NCBI RefSeq assembly: GCF_000143415.4
Contig: NW_003314280.1
Coordinates: 310,001-374,000 of the forward strand
Direction of reading: 5' to 3'
DNA length: 64,000 bases
DNA from: Selaginella moellendorffii
Taxonomy: Eukaryota; Streptophyta; Lycopodiopsida; Selaginellales; Selaginellaceae
The notes beneath the pieces are model-generated. The model was not told where the DNA came from, did no database searches, and saw only the letters and a program-made list of their open reading frames with translations. The translations under genes and the position numbers were made by a program. Of the stretch, positions 53,660 through 64,000 are shown in pieces. Within the stretch, counting starts at the first letter, position 1. The number at the start of each line of letters is the position of its first letter.

Positions 53660-56600
53660 ATGGAGGGCTTCTTTTTGCATTACCAAGATCACCCACCGCT
53701 TTCTATCTCCCAGAGTCTTATTTCAGAAAGTTTTCTTTGCCGACGTTTCGATCTTTCTCTCGGTTCTATTTCATTGGAAGCTGTGATTCGCAACAACATT
53801 GGTGTAGTTGAACGATCGGAGTTTCTTCTTTCGGGTGTAGGTGAAGGTGGACAACATTGGGATTTGCAACATTCCAAGTCGAAAGAGATTCGAGTTTTTG
53901 GATCTCCAATCAAAGTGCGAGGTTGTGATCCTGCTAAAGTGAATGTGAAGCAAGAGTCGGTCGTCATCATTTCTTCCTCTTCTAGTTCTAGTGGAGATGT
54001 TAGTCCAGTGCGAGCCAAGAATTTCCAAACTCCAACTTCACTGATATTCCAAGCTGTTTGCAACGCTTTCCAGTTTTCCCGCCTCTCTATCGACGTGCGT
54101 TCCTTTCTGCATAGGCTCGTTAGCAAGCTCCCTTCTACATACAATGGCAATATCTTCTTTGAACTACCACCTCTTGTCAGCTCAAAACGAAAGGGGATGG
54201 AGACAAAGCAGGATGTCCATAACTGGTGCAAGATCAAGACCACACATTTCCAGCATTTTGAAGGCACAGTGTCTATGGTTCATTGTGGTGGGTATTTGGA
54301 TTGTGTGAATAAAGCATGCAATCAAGAGCGTGGTAAAAACTCCATATTTTTTGAAGGATCTGCAACCAATCCTCCCCTCTGTGACACCATTGGTGTTGGA
54401 TTCAAGTGTCGATTTTGCAAGAATGCTCCATTGTGTCGTGCCATCTGCGGGGCCAAGATGTACTATTTTCTTCCACGGGATGGAGAGGTTGGTAGAGCTG
54501 CAGTACATATTGGCACGCACACACATCCAATGCAGGAAGGGATACAAAGGAGTTCAGTCAACCATTTCAAAGATGCAGTGCAGATAGAGACTGTGAGAAA
54601 CTCATCTGCAACTCCGAAGCATGTTCAGAAGACAGTGCTCAAGGATTTTATTGCAAATACTTTACTTGATCCGGACTACAAGAATACTCAACTAGATGAG
54701 GCTAGCTTGCGGGAGTTACTACGACATGTGCAACCTGCAACTAGCCTTAGAAGGTATGAAAATATTATTACATACTTTTCAATAATATCTCTCTTACATT
54801 TTGTTTTATTTAGGATAAAGTCTTGGATGTGTGAATCTCGAGAGGGGAAACTCCAATCAAAAATCGACTCAATCCTTGAACTAAAACGGACTTGTCCCTA
54901 TGAGTTTATCCATGGGAGTTTATTTCCAGATCAAGTCGTTAGTGAGCAAGAGCGCCCCTTCGTTTTCAAAATGTCTACCATGGGCCCTGCCTCTGGTGTG
55001 GACCTTGTTTCCCGAATGGATATGTCTGGGTTGAGTGACCTTGCTAATGCATGGGTACATTTTGACCATATGGAGCGGGTGGCAGGTTGGACAACCATGG
55101 GAGCTCATGTGTATGATCCAAGGTAGTTTTTTTTCTCATTATCTTAAAATGGTTTTAAACATTGCACTTTTCACAGGCTACGTTGTAACTTGACAATTGC
55201 AACGGCAGAGTTTAAAGTACAAGACCAGATGGCTCAAGAAATATTTTGGAAGTCCCTCTCCGACATTGTATTGAAGCGGACTGGTAAGCCTGCCAACTTT
55301 CGCGGTTTCATGGCAGATGGGGCTGGGGCTAATTGGAATGGTGTCCGGGCAGTCTTTGGGAATGGTCTACCCCTAGAAGGTCGTGAGAGGACATGTGAGT
55401 TCCATTGGGCTCAGAGCCTAAACCAACACTGCCACCTTATCAAGCCAGATTTCCAATTAGCATTTAAGGAGTTGTGCAAACAATGGCAAGCTGCACCTTC
55501 TGAAGAAGAGCATGAGGCAAAAGCAAACGAGATTCGAATGTGGTGGCGTGAAGATGGCCATACTGACGTAAGTTGTCTACCACAACTTGAGTCGTGGTTG
55601 GGGTGGTGGGAAGTTAGAATGTTCCAATGGGGACATCACTCTTTTCAGGTTGGTTTTTCTTTTTTTCCTCTCTTTTTATTGCTTTTTAATATCATCTTTT
55701 TATAAGGATCAACCACTTGAGGATCTTGCATACACCCCAACTGTGAATCTCTCAGAGAGTAAACATTGGAGCTGGCGTTCCTCTGAGGCAGGGAAAGGGA
55801 AGATGAGTCTATATGAAGCATGTCTATCAGATTTGATACGCGCTGTAGAGCAGTCTTCAAAAGCTTTGGCATTTGAGGAAGGAAGATACATGGGAACAGG
55901 ACCTTCGGTTGAGATGTTACACGATCGGATGAAGAAGAAAGTGACTCCACCAGCACGAACAATAGCAACTGCAGTGGAGGAAGTGGTCCGCGGCACATCT
56001 ATGGAGTACACTCCTCGGGCTTCTATTGGTGATATGAAGACCGTCCGCTCAAAGCGTCGATTTTCTTTTGCTGGTGAAGATGTTGGCACGGATCTTGGAG
56101 CAAAAAGCTCTCACAGGCCTGATGTTGAGTATCATTCTGCTCCAAGACATCGCCCCAGAACCGAACCACCTCAAGTGGCTGATGAAGAAAGTGCATCACA
56201 GCAGGTTGAAATTGCTTATCGTAGTGTGGAGCCGAAGCAATGGGCAATCCGTCGAGTGCCAGCGAAATCAAATGTAAGGTGTGTGGGGATGCTTCCAAGG
56301 GGCAAGTGTTGGGCTTGGATCCGTGGTGATAAGTCTGCTTCTGTTCCAGCCCCATGTTTCCATGGGGAACGAAAGCAAGCAGGATTTTCAAGATGGTGTT
56401 GGTTATATTGCTGCAACTCTGATGTCAACCATACAAAGCGGCTTGAAGACACTATAGTGACTAAACCTAATGCAGTACCTAAAGAATGGCCGGTTGCTAA
56501 TGGGGTTGCGCTCACCTTGGATGAGATTGAAAACCTTGAGAAATCTGGTTTCAATCTTGAGAGGAGAGTTGGAGATATGAGTGACAGAACCAAAACTATT

Positions 56601-56984
56601 CCTACAGAGATGCACAGGAGGCCAGCACGAAAAGGTAAGGCAGTTAAATTTATTGGTACCGTCTCCAAGCAGAAGCAAGGTAAAATAAACTTGGCTTAAA
56701 CACTTGAGTGTGAGATTCTCTCCATGAAGTACATCACTGCGCTCGCAAAGGAGTACACAGTCAAAACAGAAGGTGGAGAGTACACAATTGCCATTCAAGA
56801 CTTTCCTTCTTGCACATGTCCAGACTTTACGAAGCGCGAGGAACATGGGAAGGCATATGCTCCTTGCAAGCATATGTACTACATCTTCATCAACATCTTG
56901 CACCAGGATCCTAAAGTGGATATTCATATACACCAAGCAAGCCTTACTATTGCTGAGTTGCAGAAAACTTTTGGAGCTAATTAG
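53660..56984 (+). CDS. Mutator-like transposase with zinc finger, DDE core and SWIM finger (one in-frame TAA)
   Basis: Exons 53660-54753, 54814-55122, 55177-55648 and 55707-56984 join in phase. The N-terminal part has a Cys/His finger of WRKY-GCM1/FLYWCH style: CVNKAC, CRFCKNAPLC, then HIGTHTHP. The core shows likely DDE-type landmarks: WVHFDHMERVAGW, FRGFMADGAGANWNGVRAVF (second Asp), the CEFHWAQSL C-x2-H motif, and SWLGWWEVRMFQW (probable Glu). A SWIM finger closes the protein: CTCPDF then CKHMYY (C-x-C-x15-C-x-H). Together these define MULE transposases. The frame is interrupted once, by TAA at 56697-56699; the same frame resumes at once and contains the SWIM finger. It is therefore probably inactive or only recently dead. 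Confidence 0.8.
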
Positions 56985-57566
56985 ATTTTCCAGCACTATC
57001 GATGTTTATTCTCTATCAATAATATAAACTAATTATACCTTATATAATTAATAAAAATATTTTATTATTTCACTTTTCATTTCATATACTTGTAAGGTTC
57101 TTTTCGCAATACTACCCATAGTATTTGTGAGTCTCCATTTTTGTCTTTACCTTCTCAAAAAATATTTCGTGATAGTCTTTCGGGTGTATGATGTTACAAT
57201 GTATTGTGAGAGCATATGTACCATCACAGTTTTTTTTTTTCCTTTCAAATGGTTATATGGCCTTATATAGAATCTTAATTCAAATTTAATAATTTAAAAA
57301 TTCTGATGAACCTGACATTTACTAGCTAGAAAGCACAGAGTACAAATTTAAAGAAGTGACAAGAATACTCTTTTTGCAAACATTTTATTTTATATTCTAA
57401 CAAACGTCTCTATTATTGCATGTAGTAAATATTTAAATTATTAGAACAAGAAGTGTCCTTTAGAACATTTTTATCTATATAATATATAGAGAGTTATGAA
57501 ATTATTAAGTTCGCCATAACTTTAAAATTTTAAAGTTTATAATGTTTATACTAAATTACAATTGAA

Positions 57567-57593
57567 AATTGAGCTCAACTCGTGAGCTCAACT
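57567..57593 (-). repeat. Right terminal inverted repeat
   Basis: 27-bp inverted partner of 46559-46585 (one mismatch, a C where the left has T). About 20 bp more of related GAGCTC-containing sequence (CAGCTCGTGAGCTTAAG) follows before the putative target-site duplication, so the true end may be near 57,613. Confidence 0.75.
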
Positions 57594-57620
57594 CTTCAGC
57601 TCGTGAGCTTAAGTATGGTC

Positions 57621-58283
57621 CGCGCTCCCCAAGTCGACCTAGACTCCATTATTCAAGTCCTCATAGATGAAGGCGATGTTCTTGCTCACTGATGTCACCA
57701 TTCGTCAGAACTCCAATGTTGCAAGAAGGAATTTGAAAATCCTTTGCAAATTTTCTTTCACATTCGAGAACTGCAGAGATGCTGCTATCTTGTAGTTTGC
57801 TGCACACTTCATGATCTTCAGGTCGATGACTCTATCTCGGGGAGCCGTCACTCGCTTTCCCCTGTTTGGTAGTTGATGAGCTTTGGCAAAGTCTTCTTCT
57901 TCATTTGTGAGTTTCCCACGTGCAAAATCGATAATTTTCCTCTTGATATCCTATGGATCGGAGCTTGCCATAGCCGTCATGAGAACCAAGAATGCATAGA
58001 GCTGATACTTCTGCAGCCATGCATCAAGAGTCTCGTCTCGAGACCACTCTAGGTTTCCCACTTGGAAAACCAAGCATACCTTGTTCTCATCGTCCGAGAG
58101 GTCAATCACTTCCTCCTCTTCCCATGGACGGCATGGAGCCCTTGTTGTGATTCTAGTCCTCATTGAAGCTGCACTTTCACCATACCAAGAATCACTGCAG
58201 CCTTGACCACTATTTGCCCTTGGTGGGCTCCCTCTTTCCTCACACACTGTCACCTGTAACTCTTTTCTTCGCTCAGATGCCAA
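57621..58283 (-). pseudogene. Broken minus-strand gene fragment right of the transposon
   Basis: An ATG at 58283 opens a frame beginning MASERRKELQVTVCEERG and containing EEEEVIDLSDDENKVCLVFQ and LEWSRDETLDAWLQKYQLYAF, up to a TAG at 57951-57953. The same frame then continues with coding character (GKLTNEEEDFAKAHQLPNRG, RVIDLKIMKCAANYKIAASL) through a TGA and another TAG to the transposon border. It could be the 5' part of the broken gene seen at 45379-46550. No domain recognised. Confidence 0.4.
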
Positions 58284-58492
58284 GATTAGGGTTAGGTCAC
58301 ATTCTTGTTAAGGTGAATTTTCTCTAAGTGTTTGCATGTGTTCGAATGTGTTTTCTTCGATTTCTCTAAGCATTTTCTCTTGAAATTTCTGGTATTCCAC
58401 CATAGTGTGAAGCACTTGTGGTTGCTTGTAAATCTTCAATTTGTTCAAGTTAACTACTTGCAATTTTTCATCATCTAAAGTTGCAAGTTTTG

Positions 58493-59571
58493 CTATTCCT
58501 GGGATTTATATATTCGTAATCTTAAATGAACGAGTTTTCTTCCAAGTTTATCCACATTGCCATGATACCATAATGCAAGATCTCCTACTTTGTAATGCAC
58601 TTTGTTTTTCTTGACTTGTATGTGATCATGATAAGCTTTTCTTGTAGCCTGTATTGCTTCGATTGTCCATATTACATTCAATCTTTCTTCAACAAGTTTC
58701 TCAAGCATTGGAAGTCTTTTCTTGATCAATTCTTTTTGATTAATTTCAAGTTCAATGGCCATTCTCAAGGATGGTACTATGTACTTGAGTGGTGTTAACA
58801 CTTCAAGGCCATAAGCAAGCTTGAAAGGTGTAGAATTTGTTGAAACTTTGTAGGCGGTTCTGTAAGCCCAAAGAGCATCGTAAATTTTTTCATCCCAATC
58901 CTTAAGGTTTGTCTTGACTATTTTCTTGAGTATGTTTTTAAGCATTTTTTTGTTGATTCTACTTGTCCATTACCCTGTGGGTAATATGGTGTTGACTTCT
59001 TATGGTTGATGATAAATTTTTTAAGGAGAATGTCGATGGTCTCATTCAGAAAATGTGTTCCTTGATCTATAACAATTTCTCACAGCAATGTATATTGCTG
59101 TGGCTTTCTTTAGTAGGAGAGCTTCTGCCCATTTTGTCATATAGTTAGTAGCAACCAAAATGTATTGATTTCCTTTGCTACTTTTAGTCCCCAATGCTGG
59201 AAGGGTTCCAATGCTATTGTCAGATTGAGTTCCTAAGTTTGTTTCCTCGGTGGAAACTTCGTTCTTTAACATATATCACATTCTTGACAATGCTGAGTGG
59301 CATCTTTCTAGAGTGTCGGCCACCATAATCCAGCTTATAACACTTTCTTGGCCATAATTTCTTTGGCAAAATGACCTCCTGATCGTCCTATATGAGCTTC
59401 ATCGAGTAGATCCTTAATCTTTTCTTGTGATTTGATGCATCTTCTTAAGATGTTGTCATGTCCAAGCTTATATAGTTTGCCTCCCATGATTGAATATCGT
59501 CGTGTCCTCAAGATAAATTGTTTCCTTTGATCGTTTGTGAAGTAGTGATTTGGGATCTTGGTTGTCATCAA
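58493..59571 (-). pseudogene. Integrase region of the Ty3/gypsy element
   Basis: The segment 59335-59571 has the zinc-binding HHCC-like region (KDLLDEAHIGRSGGHFAKE). The segment 59042-59272 has core text (ILVATNYMTKWAEALLLKKAT). The segment 58493-58945 has the end of the core and the chromodomain-side region (WAYRTAYKVSTNSTPFKLAYG, GDLALWYHGNV). Stops and frameshifts lie between these pieces, so no full integrase is made. Confidence 0.8.
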
Positions 59572-60900
59572 GAAGTTGTAAATATCCTAGAGCATTCCTT
59601 GAGTTGTGACCTTAAAAAGATGTGAATTAGGTAAGTCATCATTGGATTTTGTGACTTGTTCCCCTGTGATAAGTCGACTAAGATGATCAGCTTGTGTATG
59701 TTGTTTGCCTGGCTTGTGGATAATCTCAAAGTTGAATTCTTGAAGTAGAAGAAACCATCTTGCAATTCTTCCAATGAGTATTGTCTTGTTGAGTAAGTGT
59801 AAGAGTGCTTGGTGATCAACCATGATCTTGACTTTGTTTGAAAGGAGGTAATGTCAAAATTTGGTGAGTGCATAGACCATTCTTAATGCCTCTTTTTCCG
59901 TGGTTGTATAGTTCATCTCCGGTGGGGAGAGTCTCTGGCTTGCATAGTATATTGGATGGTCTCTATTATCAGTTTTCCTTTGGCAAAGTATAGCTCCAAG
60001 TGCATAATCAGATGCATCTACTTGGACAATGAATTCCTGAGTCCAATTTGGTTGAACCAATATAGGGGCTTTTGTAAGCTTATCCTTAAGTGTGTCAAAG
60101 GCCAATTGGCAATCTTGTGTCCATGCGTAAACTTGAGATTTCTTAAGTAGCTCCGTGAGCGGTTTAGCAATCTTTGCATAGTCTTGAATAAATCATTTAT
60201 CGTAACTCATTGTTCCGAGAAATCTTTTCAAGCTTGTTAAATCCATAGGTGGAGTCATTTTGACGATGACCTCGGTTTTTGCTTTGTCAATGAGAATTCC
60301 ATCGTTACAAATGACGTGGCCAAGTAGTATTCCTAATTTGACAAAGAAAAATACACTTTTCTTTGTCAACATTTAATGAAACACTTTTCTAAGTGTTCAA
60401 GGTGTTTATCTTTTGCTCCAAAGACATTGAAGTCATCCATGAAGATTTATATAAAATCAGTGAAGTATTCTTGAAATGTATCGATAATTATCCTTTGAAA
60501 AGTAAATGGTGCATTTGTTAATTCAAATGGCATTCTTGAGTATGCATATGCGCCCCATGGACTTATGAAGGCAATCCTGTATTGATCTTCTGGCACTATG
60601 TGAACTTGATTATAACCCAAAAATCTGTCGAGGAATGAGTACATCTCATGTCCTACAACTACGTCGAGTATCTCGTCTGAAAATGGTATGGGAAAAGAGT
60701 CTTTTTCCATCACATCTTTCAACTTTTTGTAATTGACACAAATTCATAATTTGCCGTTCTTCTTTGGGACAATAACCAATGGTGACAACCATTGTGCATT
60801 CTTGATGGGGTAAATGAATCTAGCATTTTGTAGTTTGTTGAGTTTTATTTTGACTTTATCAATGAAGTTTGGGTTTATGTGATAAACTATTTGCTTAATT
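59568..60900 (-). pseudogene. Reverse transcriptase and RNase H region
   Basis: The segment 60447-60722 contains RT fingers/palm text (YSFLDRFLGYNQVHIVPED, AYSRMPFELTNAPFTFQ). The FMDD active-site motif follows after a stop at about 60,445. RNase H is visible at 59854-60105 (FIVQVDASDYALGAILCQ, TTTEKEALRMVYAL). Several stops interrupt the palm-to-connection part. Confidence 0.85.
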
Positions 60901-61549
60901 GGTCAAGTTCCTAGTAGTAAATCTATACGATGTGTACATATTTCCTGTGGTATTCCCTTGAGATCTTTGTATAACCATGTGAAAACATCCTTGTAGGTTA
61001 TGAGTAATTGTTGAGTTTTTATCTTGAAGTCTTTGTCAAAGATTTGCAGCAATGAGTATGTTGTGTGAATCTTCTTGAGGTCCAAGATTGAGTTCTTCAA
61101 TTTCTTCAATTTCTTCATTGAGGTTAATTTGGGGTGTAAATTCATCTTTTCCAAATTGTAGGGTTGAATTATCATCGATCTAAATGTTGTATTTTTTAGA
61201 TTGTAGTTGTTCAAGCTTGAGAGTTGACTTCTTATTTTGTTGTTTTATCTTTAATCTTTGTTGACGTTGAGCTTGTAGCTTTGTAGAGTAGAGTGCTTGA
61301 GTTTAAGTTGTTGTGCTGGTCTTGATCCACCATAGGTAGTACATGGTGTAAATTGATTTCTTGAAAAACTTGTAGCTCTGGGTAAGTTTTGAGGAGTTTG
61401 GCTTCTTCAAGGTCATCCAAGCCTTCTTGCCAATTGTATTCTTGGGCTTGAATTAGTTGAAATCGTTTTGGAATTTTCCTAGTTGTATTCGTAGCAATCT
61501 TTGTTTGTCCTTTATCTAATTATATACAAATTTCATGGTCCATCCAATA

Positions 61550-61830
61550 TTAAGCATAAACTGCTTTGTTTAGCCATGGTCTTCCAAGCAAGATTTTGTA
61601 AAATGATTCTTCAATTAACATTTTTAATACCACAAAGTTGATTTTAAACTTGTGTCCTTTGATTCCAATGGTGATCTCTCTTATTATGCCAACTGGTCTT
61701 ACGACATGTTGGTCTGCCATGCAGACATTGAAGGGAGTAGCTTGTATAAGTCCAAGTCCTATTGCTTTACACATACCATGCTCGATTATATTCACGCCCG
61801 AGCCTCCATTGAGTATTGCTCTAGTGATTT
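61550..61830 (-). pseudogene. Retroviral-type aspartic protease region
   Basis: The minus strand reads ILNGGSGVNIIEHGMCKAIGLG through YKILLGRPWLNK, the layout of a Ty3/gypsy protease (active-site loop, flap, ILGRPWL helix). The usual catalytic Asp of the D-G/S/T-G loop is Asn here (LNGGSG), which alone would abolish activity. Confidence 0.75.
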
Positions 61831-62839
61831 GATTTTTGCCTATGTTGAGGTCAATGCAAAGTACATTATCGTTGTAATCTCCAAGTTGGATCTTTATTGT
61901 ATCCTCTTTCTTAGATGTATATGGAAGTTGCTTTTCTTGAGTGCAAGTTTCAGGAATTCATGGACAACAAATCTTAAGTATTTGGCTCTTAAGATATGGT
62001 GCTATTTGAAGTATTTGTTGTAAGGGTAATGTGATTCCATGTTGTAGTATTTATTCTGCAAGTGAGGTGTGCTCTTCTTGAGTGAAACTTGTTATTTCCT
62101 GATTGTTTGATTGTTTGTTATGATCTTTGATTACTTGTGGTTCTTATTCCTACAATTCAGCCTGAATTGCTTGAAGTATTTTCTTTCTTTTCTTTCATTT
62201 GGTTTTTGGAATAATTTCAACTTCATCATCGTGATCTTGTTCTTCCAGATTATTCGGTTGCTAATACTTGTATTGTTGTCTCGTGATAGTTCATATTGCT
62301 GATTCTTCAAAAGTTTGTGATCCATCAATTTGCACCTCAACATTTTATGTTGCTGGTGGTCTTGGCCTTAGAGCCTGATTGTTTACTCCTTGGTTATTTT
62401 CATAATTTACATTTTGGTAAGGTTGTTGAGGTTGATTATCTTGCTATGGTGCATGTTGCTGGTTGTAATTGTAACCTTGAGCTTGAGGTGGTCTTTGATT
62501 ATAATTCCGATATGGTTCTTGATCATAATTGTAATTTCGTGGGGGAGGATGTTAGTAGTTGTCACGAGGTCCATCACGTTGCTGATATGCATTGTAGTTT
62601 CTTCCATAGTTTCCAGTATAGTTGTTTGGTCTTTGATCTTGAGGGGGTATTCTATTGTAGTTGCTATTATCTCGATGGTAAAAGTGACCTCTTTGATTAA
62701 ACAAAGTATCTTCATATTGATCATAATTGTTATATCTTGAAGGTTGATGTTGTGGTGGTCGTGCATTTTGATTCCAATTTCCTTGATATCGAGGATTGAG
62801 CTCTCAACGAGGAGCATTCTCGATTCTTAAAACTTTTAT

Positions 62840-63508
62840 TGTATTCCTGTATCGGCAATTTTTGGCTATATGGCCTTCTCTTTCACAAATTTGACACTTT
62901 GGGAGTTGAAATTTGCATTCCAAATATGTATATCCTTTGTTTTTACACTTTGTACACCACATTGCTTCTTAGAATTCTGTTTGTGAGATTTCCCTAAGTA
63001 TATCCTTCAAGTTTTGGTCTTTTGGTGTTTTCTTCTTTGTCTTAATGTGTATTTCTTCCTCTTCTTCATCATCTGAACTGTCATTGGTTTGTGAAGGTAT
63101 AACTTTTGTGAATTGCTTGAATTGCTTTTCCAATGTGAGGATTTCTTTGGAGAGTGTATCAACACTTTCATCATCTAGATTCTCTACTGTAATAGTAATT
63201 GCTATCATGTTTCTATAGATTTCCTTGAGTCCTTGGATATAGGACAACTTCTTCCCTTTATTTGTTATCAAATCCTTGCAGCGCTTGGTATGAAACTTAA
63301 ATCTTCGAGTGTAATCTTGAATTCCTTCACGTGGTTTTTGCTTGAAGTTTTTGATGATCTCATAGTGTTCTTTTGGAGTTCCACCGGTCTGGAATTGCTC
63401 TTTGAATTGTGTGATCTTTTTGTCATGGGTCAAAGCATCATTGAGTGTATTATGCCAATCAAATGTTTTTCCTTTAAGTGTGTATAGAAAAAGTATTACT
63501 TGATGCAT
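62840..63508 (-). pseudogene. Gag capsid-like region with two zinc knuckles
   Basis: The segment 62969-63508 is a capsid-like helical region (LYTLKGKTFDWHNTL, FKQKPREGIQDYTRRF, KRCKDLITNKGKKLSYIQGL). Just after it (about 62,868-62,961), in another frame, are two knuckles. CQICEREGHIAKNC is a normal CCHC; the other, CTKCKNKGYTYLEC, has Tyr in the His place. Together they identify a retrotransposon gag. Confidence 0.8.
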
Positions 63509-64000
63509 TTCCTATTTGTTCATCCTTATAATTTGATCAAATTGTTTAAGATGTTTGTTTGCATCTTTGGTTTTTCCACCAGTAAAAATGGGATAGGAAA
63601 TCATGTTCCCTATAGCTGTCACTAGGTTGATGATTGCCATTTAAAGTTGTAGACTTTGTTGGTTGAATTGTTATTCTGGTGAGTTTGGATTTGAATAAAA
63701 CTCTAGTGCTGTGTATTCTGCTTCTTCAAATGCTTCAAACTCTAGGGTGTCTTTGATATTTAGTTCTTTGTTATCTTTGGCTGGGTTGCTCGACTTGGCA
63801 ACTTGAATTTGTTTATCCTTTATGTCGTATTTCTCTAATATCGTTTTTAAAATTTGTTGTTGTTGTTATTCTAATTTCTCTTTTTCTATCTCTTCCTTTT
63901 TCACTTCTCGATTCTTTTGTTGAAGATGTCTTTCCTAGATCTTGATTAGGTCTGGTTTGTGTTTGTGCATTCTGTTTGCTGAGTCTTCTCGACTTGAATG

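Larger units (their letters stand above)
46559..57593. mobile_element. 11-kb Mutator-like DNA transposon carrying a ParB-methyltransferase gene
   Basis: The element is bounded by a 27-bp inverted repeat (46559-46585 and 57567-57593, 26/27 identical). A short direct repeat, ATGGTCC, sits just outside each end (46545-46551 and 57615-57621), a possible target-site duplication, though shorter than the 8-11 bp usual for Mutator-like elements. Inside are a transposase gene (+, 53660-56984), a ParB-methyltransferase-like gene (-, 48633-52853), a small zinc-finger gene with a truncated second copy, and a small hypothetical gene. The two big genes are divergent around a spacer of about 800 bp. Nonsense codons in both suggest that it is no longer autonomous. 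The exact ends could extend some 20 bp farther. Confidence 0.7.
58470..64000 (-). mobile_element. Decayed Ty3/gypsy-type LTR retrotransposon, truncated by the window end
   Basis: On the minus strand, reading from the right edge, the order is gag, zinc knuckles, protease, reverse transcriptase, RNase H and integrase, which is the Ty3/gypsy order. All parts carry stops or frameshifts. The 5' LTR and start of gag lie beyond the window; I did not see a clear 3' LTR left of 58,470. Confidence 0.85.

Overview
This is nuclear DNA from a green land plant. Genes are split by many very short introns (about 40-70 bp), coding density is high, and the gene set is plant-like (zeaxanthin epoxidase, ADA2, GRIP golgin, EUL lectins, organellar GluRS, DUF1685). 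Compact intron-rich genes next to AT-rich transposon blocks suggest a lycophyte such as Selaginella; that assignment is inference, not a database match.

Region 1 to about 40.3 kb is gene-dense euchromatin. In order it holds: a partial unknown gene end; an F-box gene; zeaxanthin epoxidase; a SMI1/KNR4-like protein; a PNRC-like protein (-); ADA2; a START/polyketide-cyclase-like plastid protein; a small zinc-finger protein; a long GRIP golgin; an aldo-keto reductase pseudogene followed by its intact relative; two EUL lectin genes in tandem (-); tRNA-Lys(UUU) (-); the meiotic helicase MER3/HFM1; the DEAH RNA helicase DHX35, starting 50 bp after the MER3 stop; a DUF1685 gene; the splicing factor ISY1 (-); tRNA-Arg(ACG) (-); and a 13-exon organellar glutamyl-tRNA synthetase (-). 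For eleven of the multi-exon genes I joined exons by hand, and each total is a multiple of three.

Region 40.3-64 kb is AT-rich and repeat-dominated. It holds an intronless AT-rich gene with a signal peptide and a GNA/bulb-type lectin C-terminus, degenerate gag-like and coiled-coil gene remains, a DNA transposon of about 11 kb (about 46,559-57,593), and a decayed Ty3/gypsy-type retrotransposon on the minus strand that runs off the window.

The most interesting object is the 11-kb element. It has a 27-bp inverted repeat (26/27) at its ends with a possible ATGGTCC target-site duplication. It carries a Mutator-like transposase (zinc finger, DDE core, SWIM finger) and, divergently, a nine-exon gene for a protein of about 1,078 residues that joins a ParB/sulfiredoxin-like domain to a permuted beta-class DNA amino-methyltransferase-like domain. 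In the latter the catalytic DPPY-type motif reads DMPD. It also carries a small zinc-finger gene with a truncated second copy. The two large genes are broken only by three nonsense codons, each one C-to-T step from a glutamine codon, as expected for a recently silenced, methylated element.
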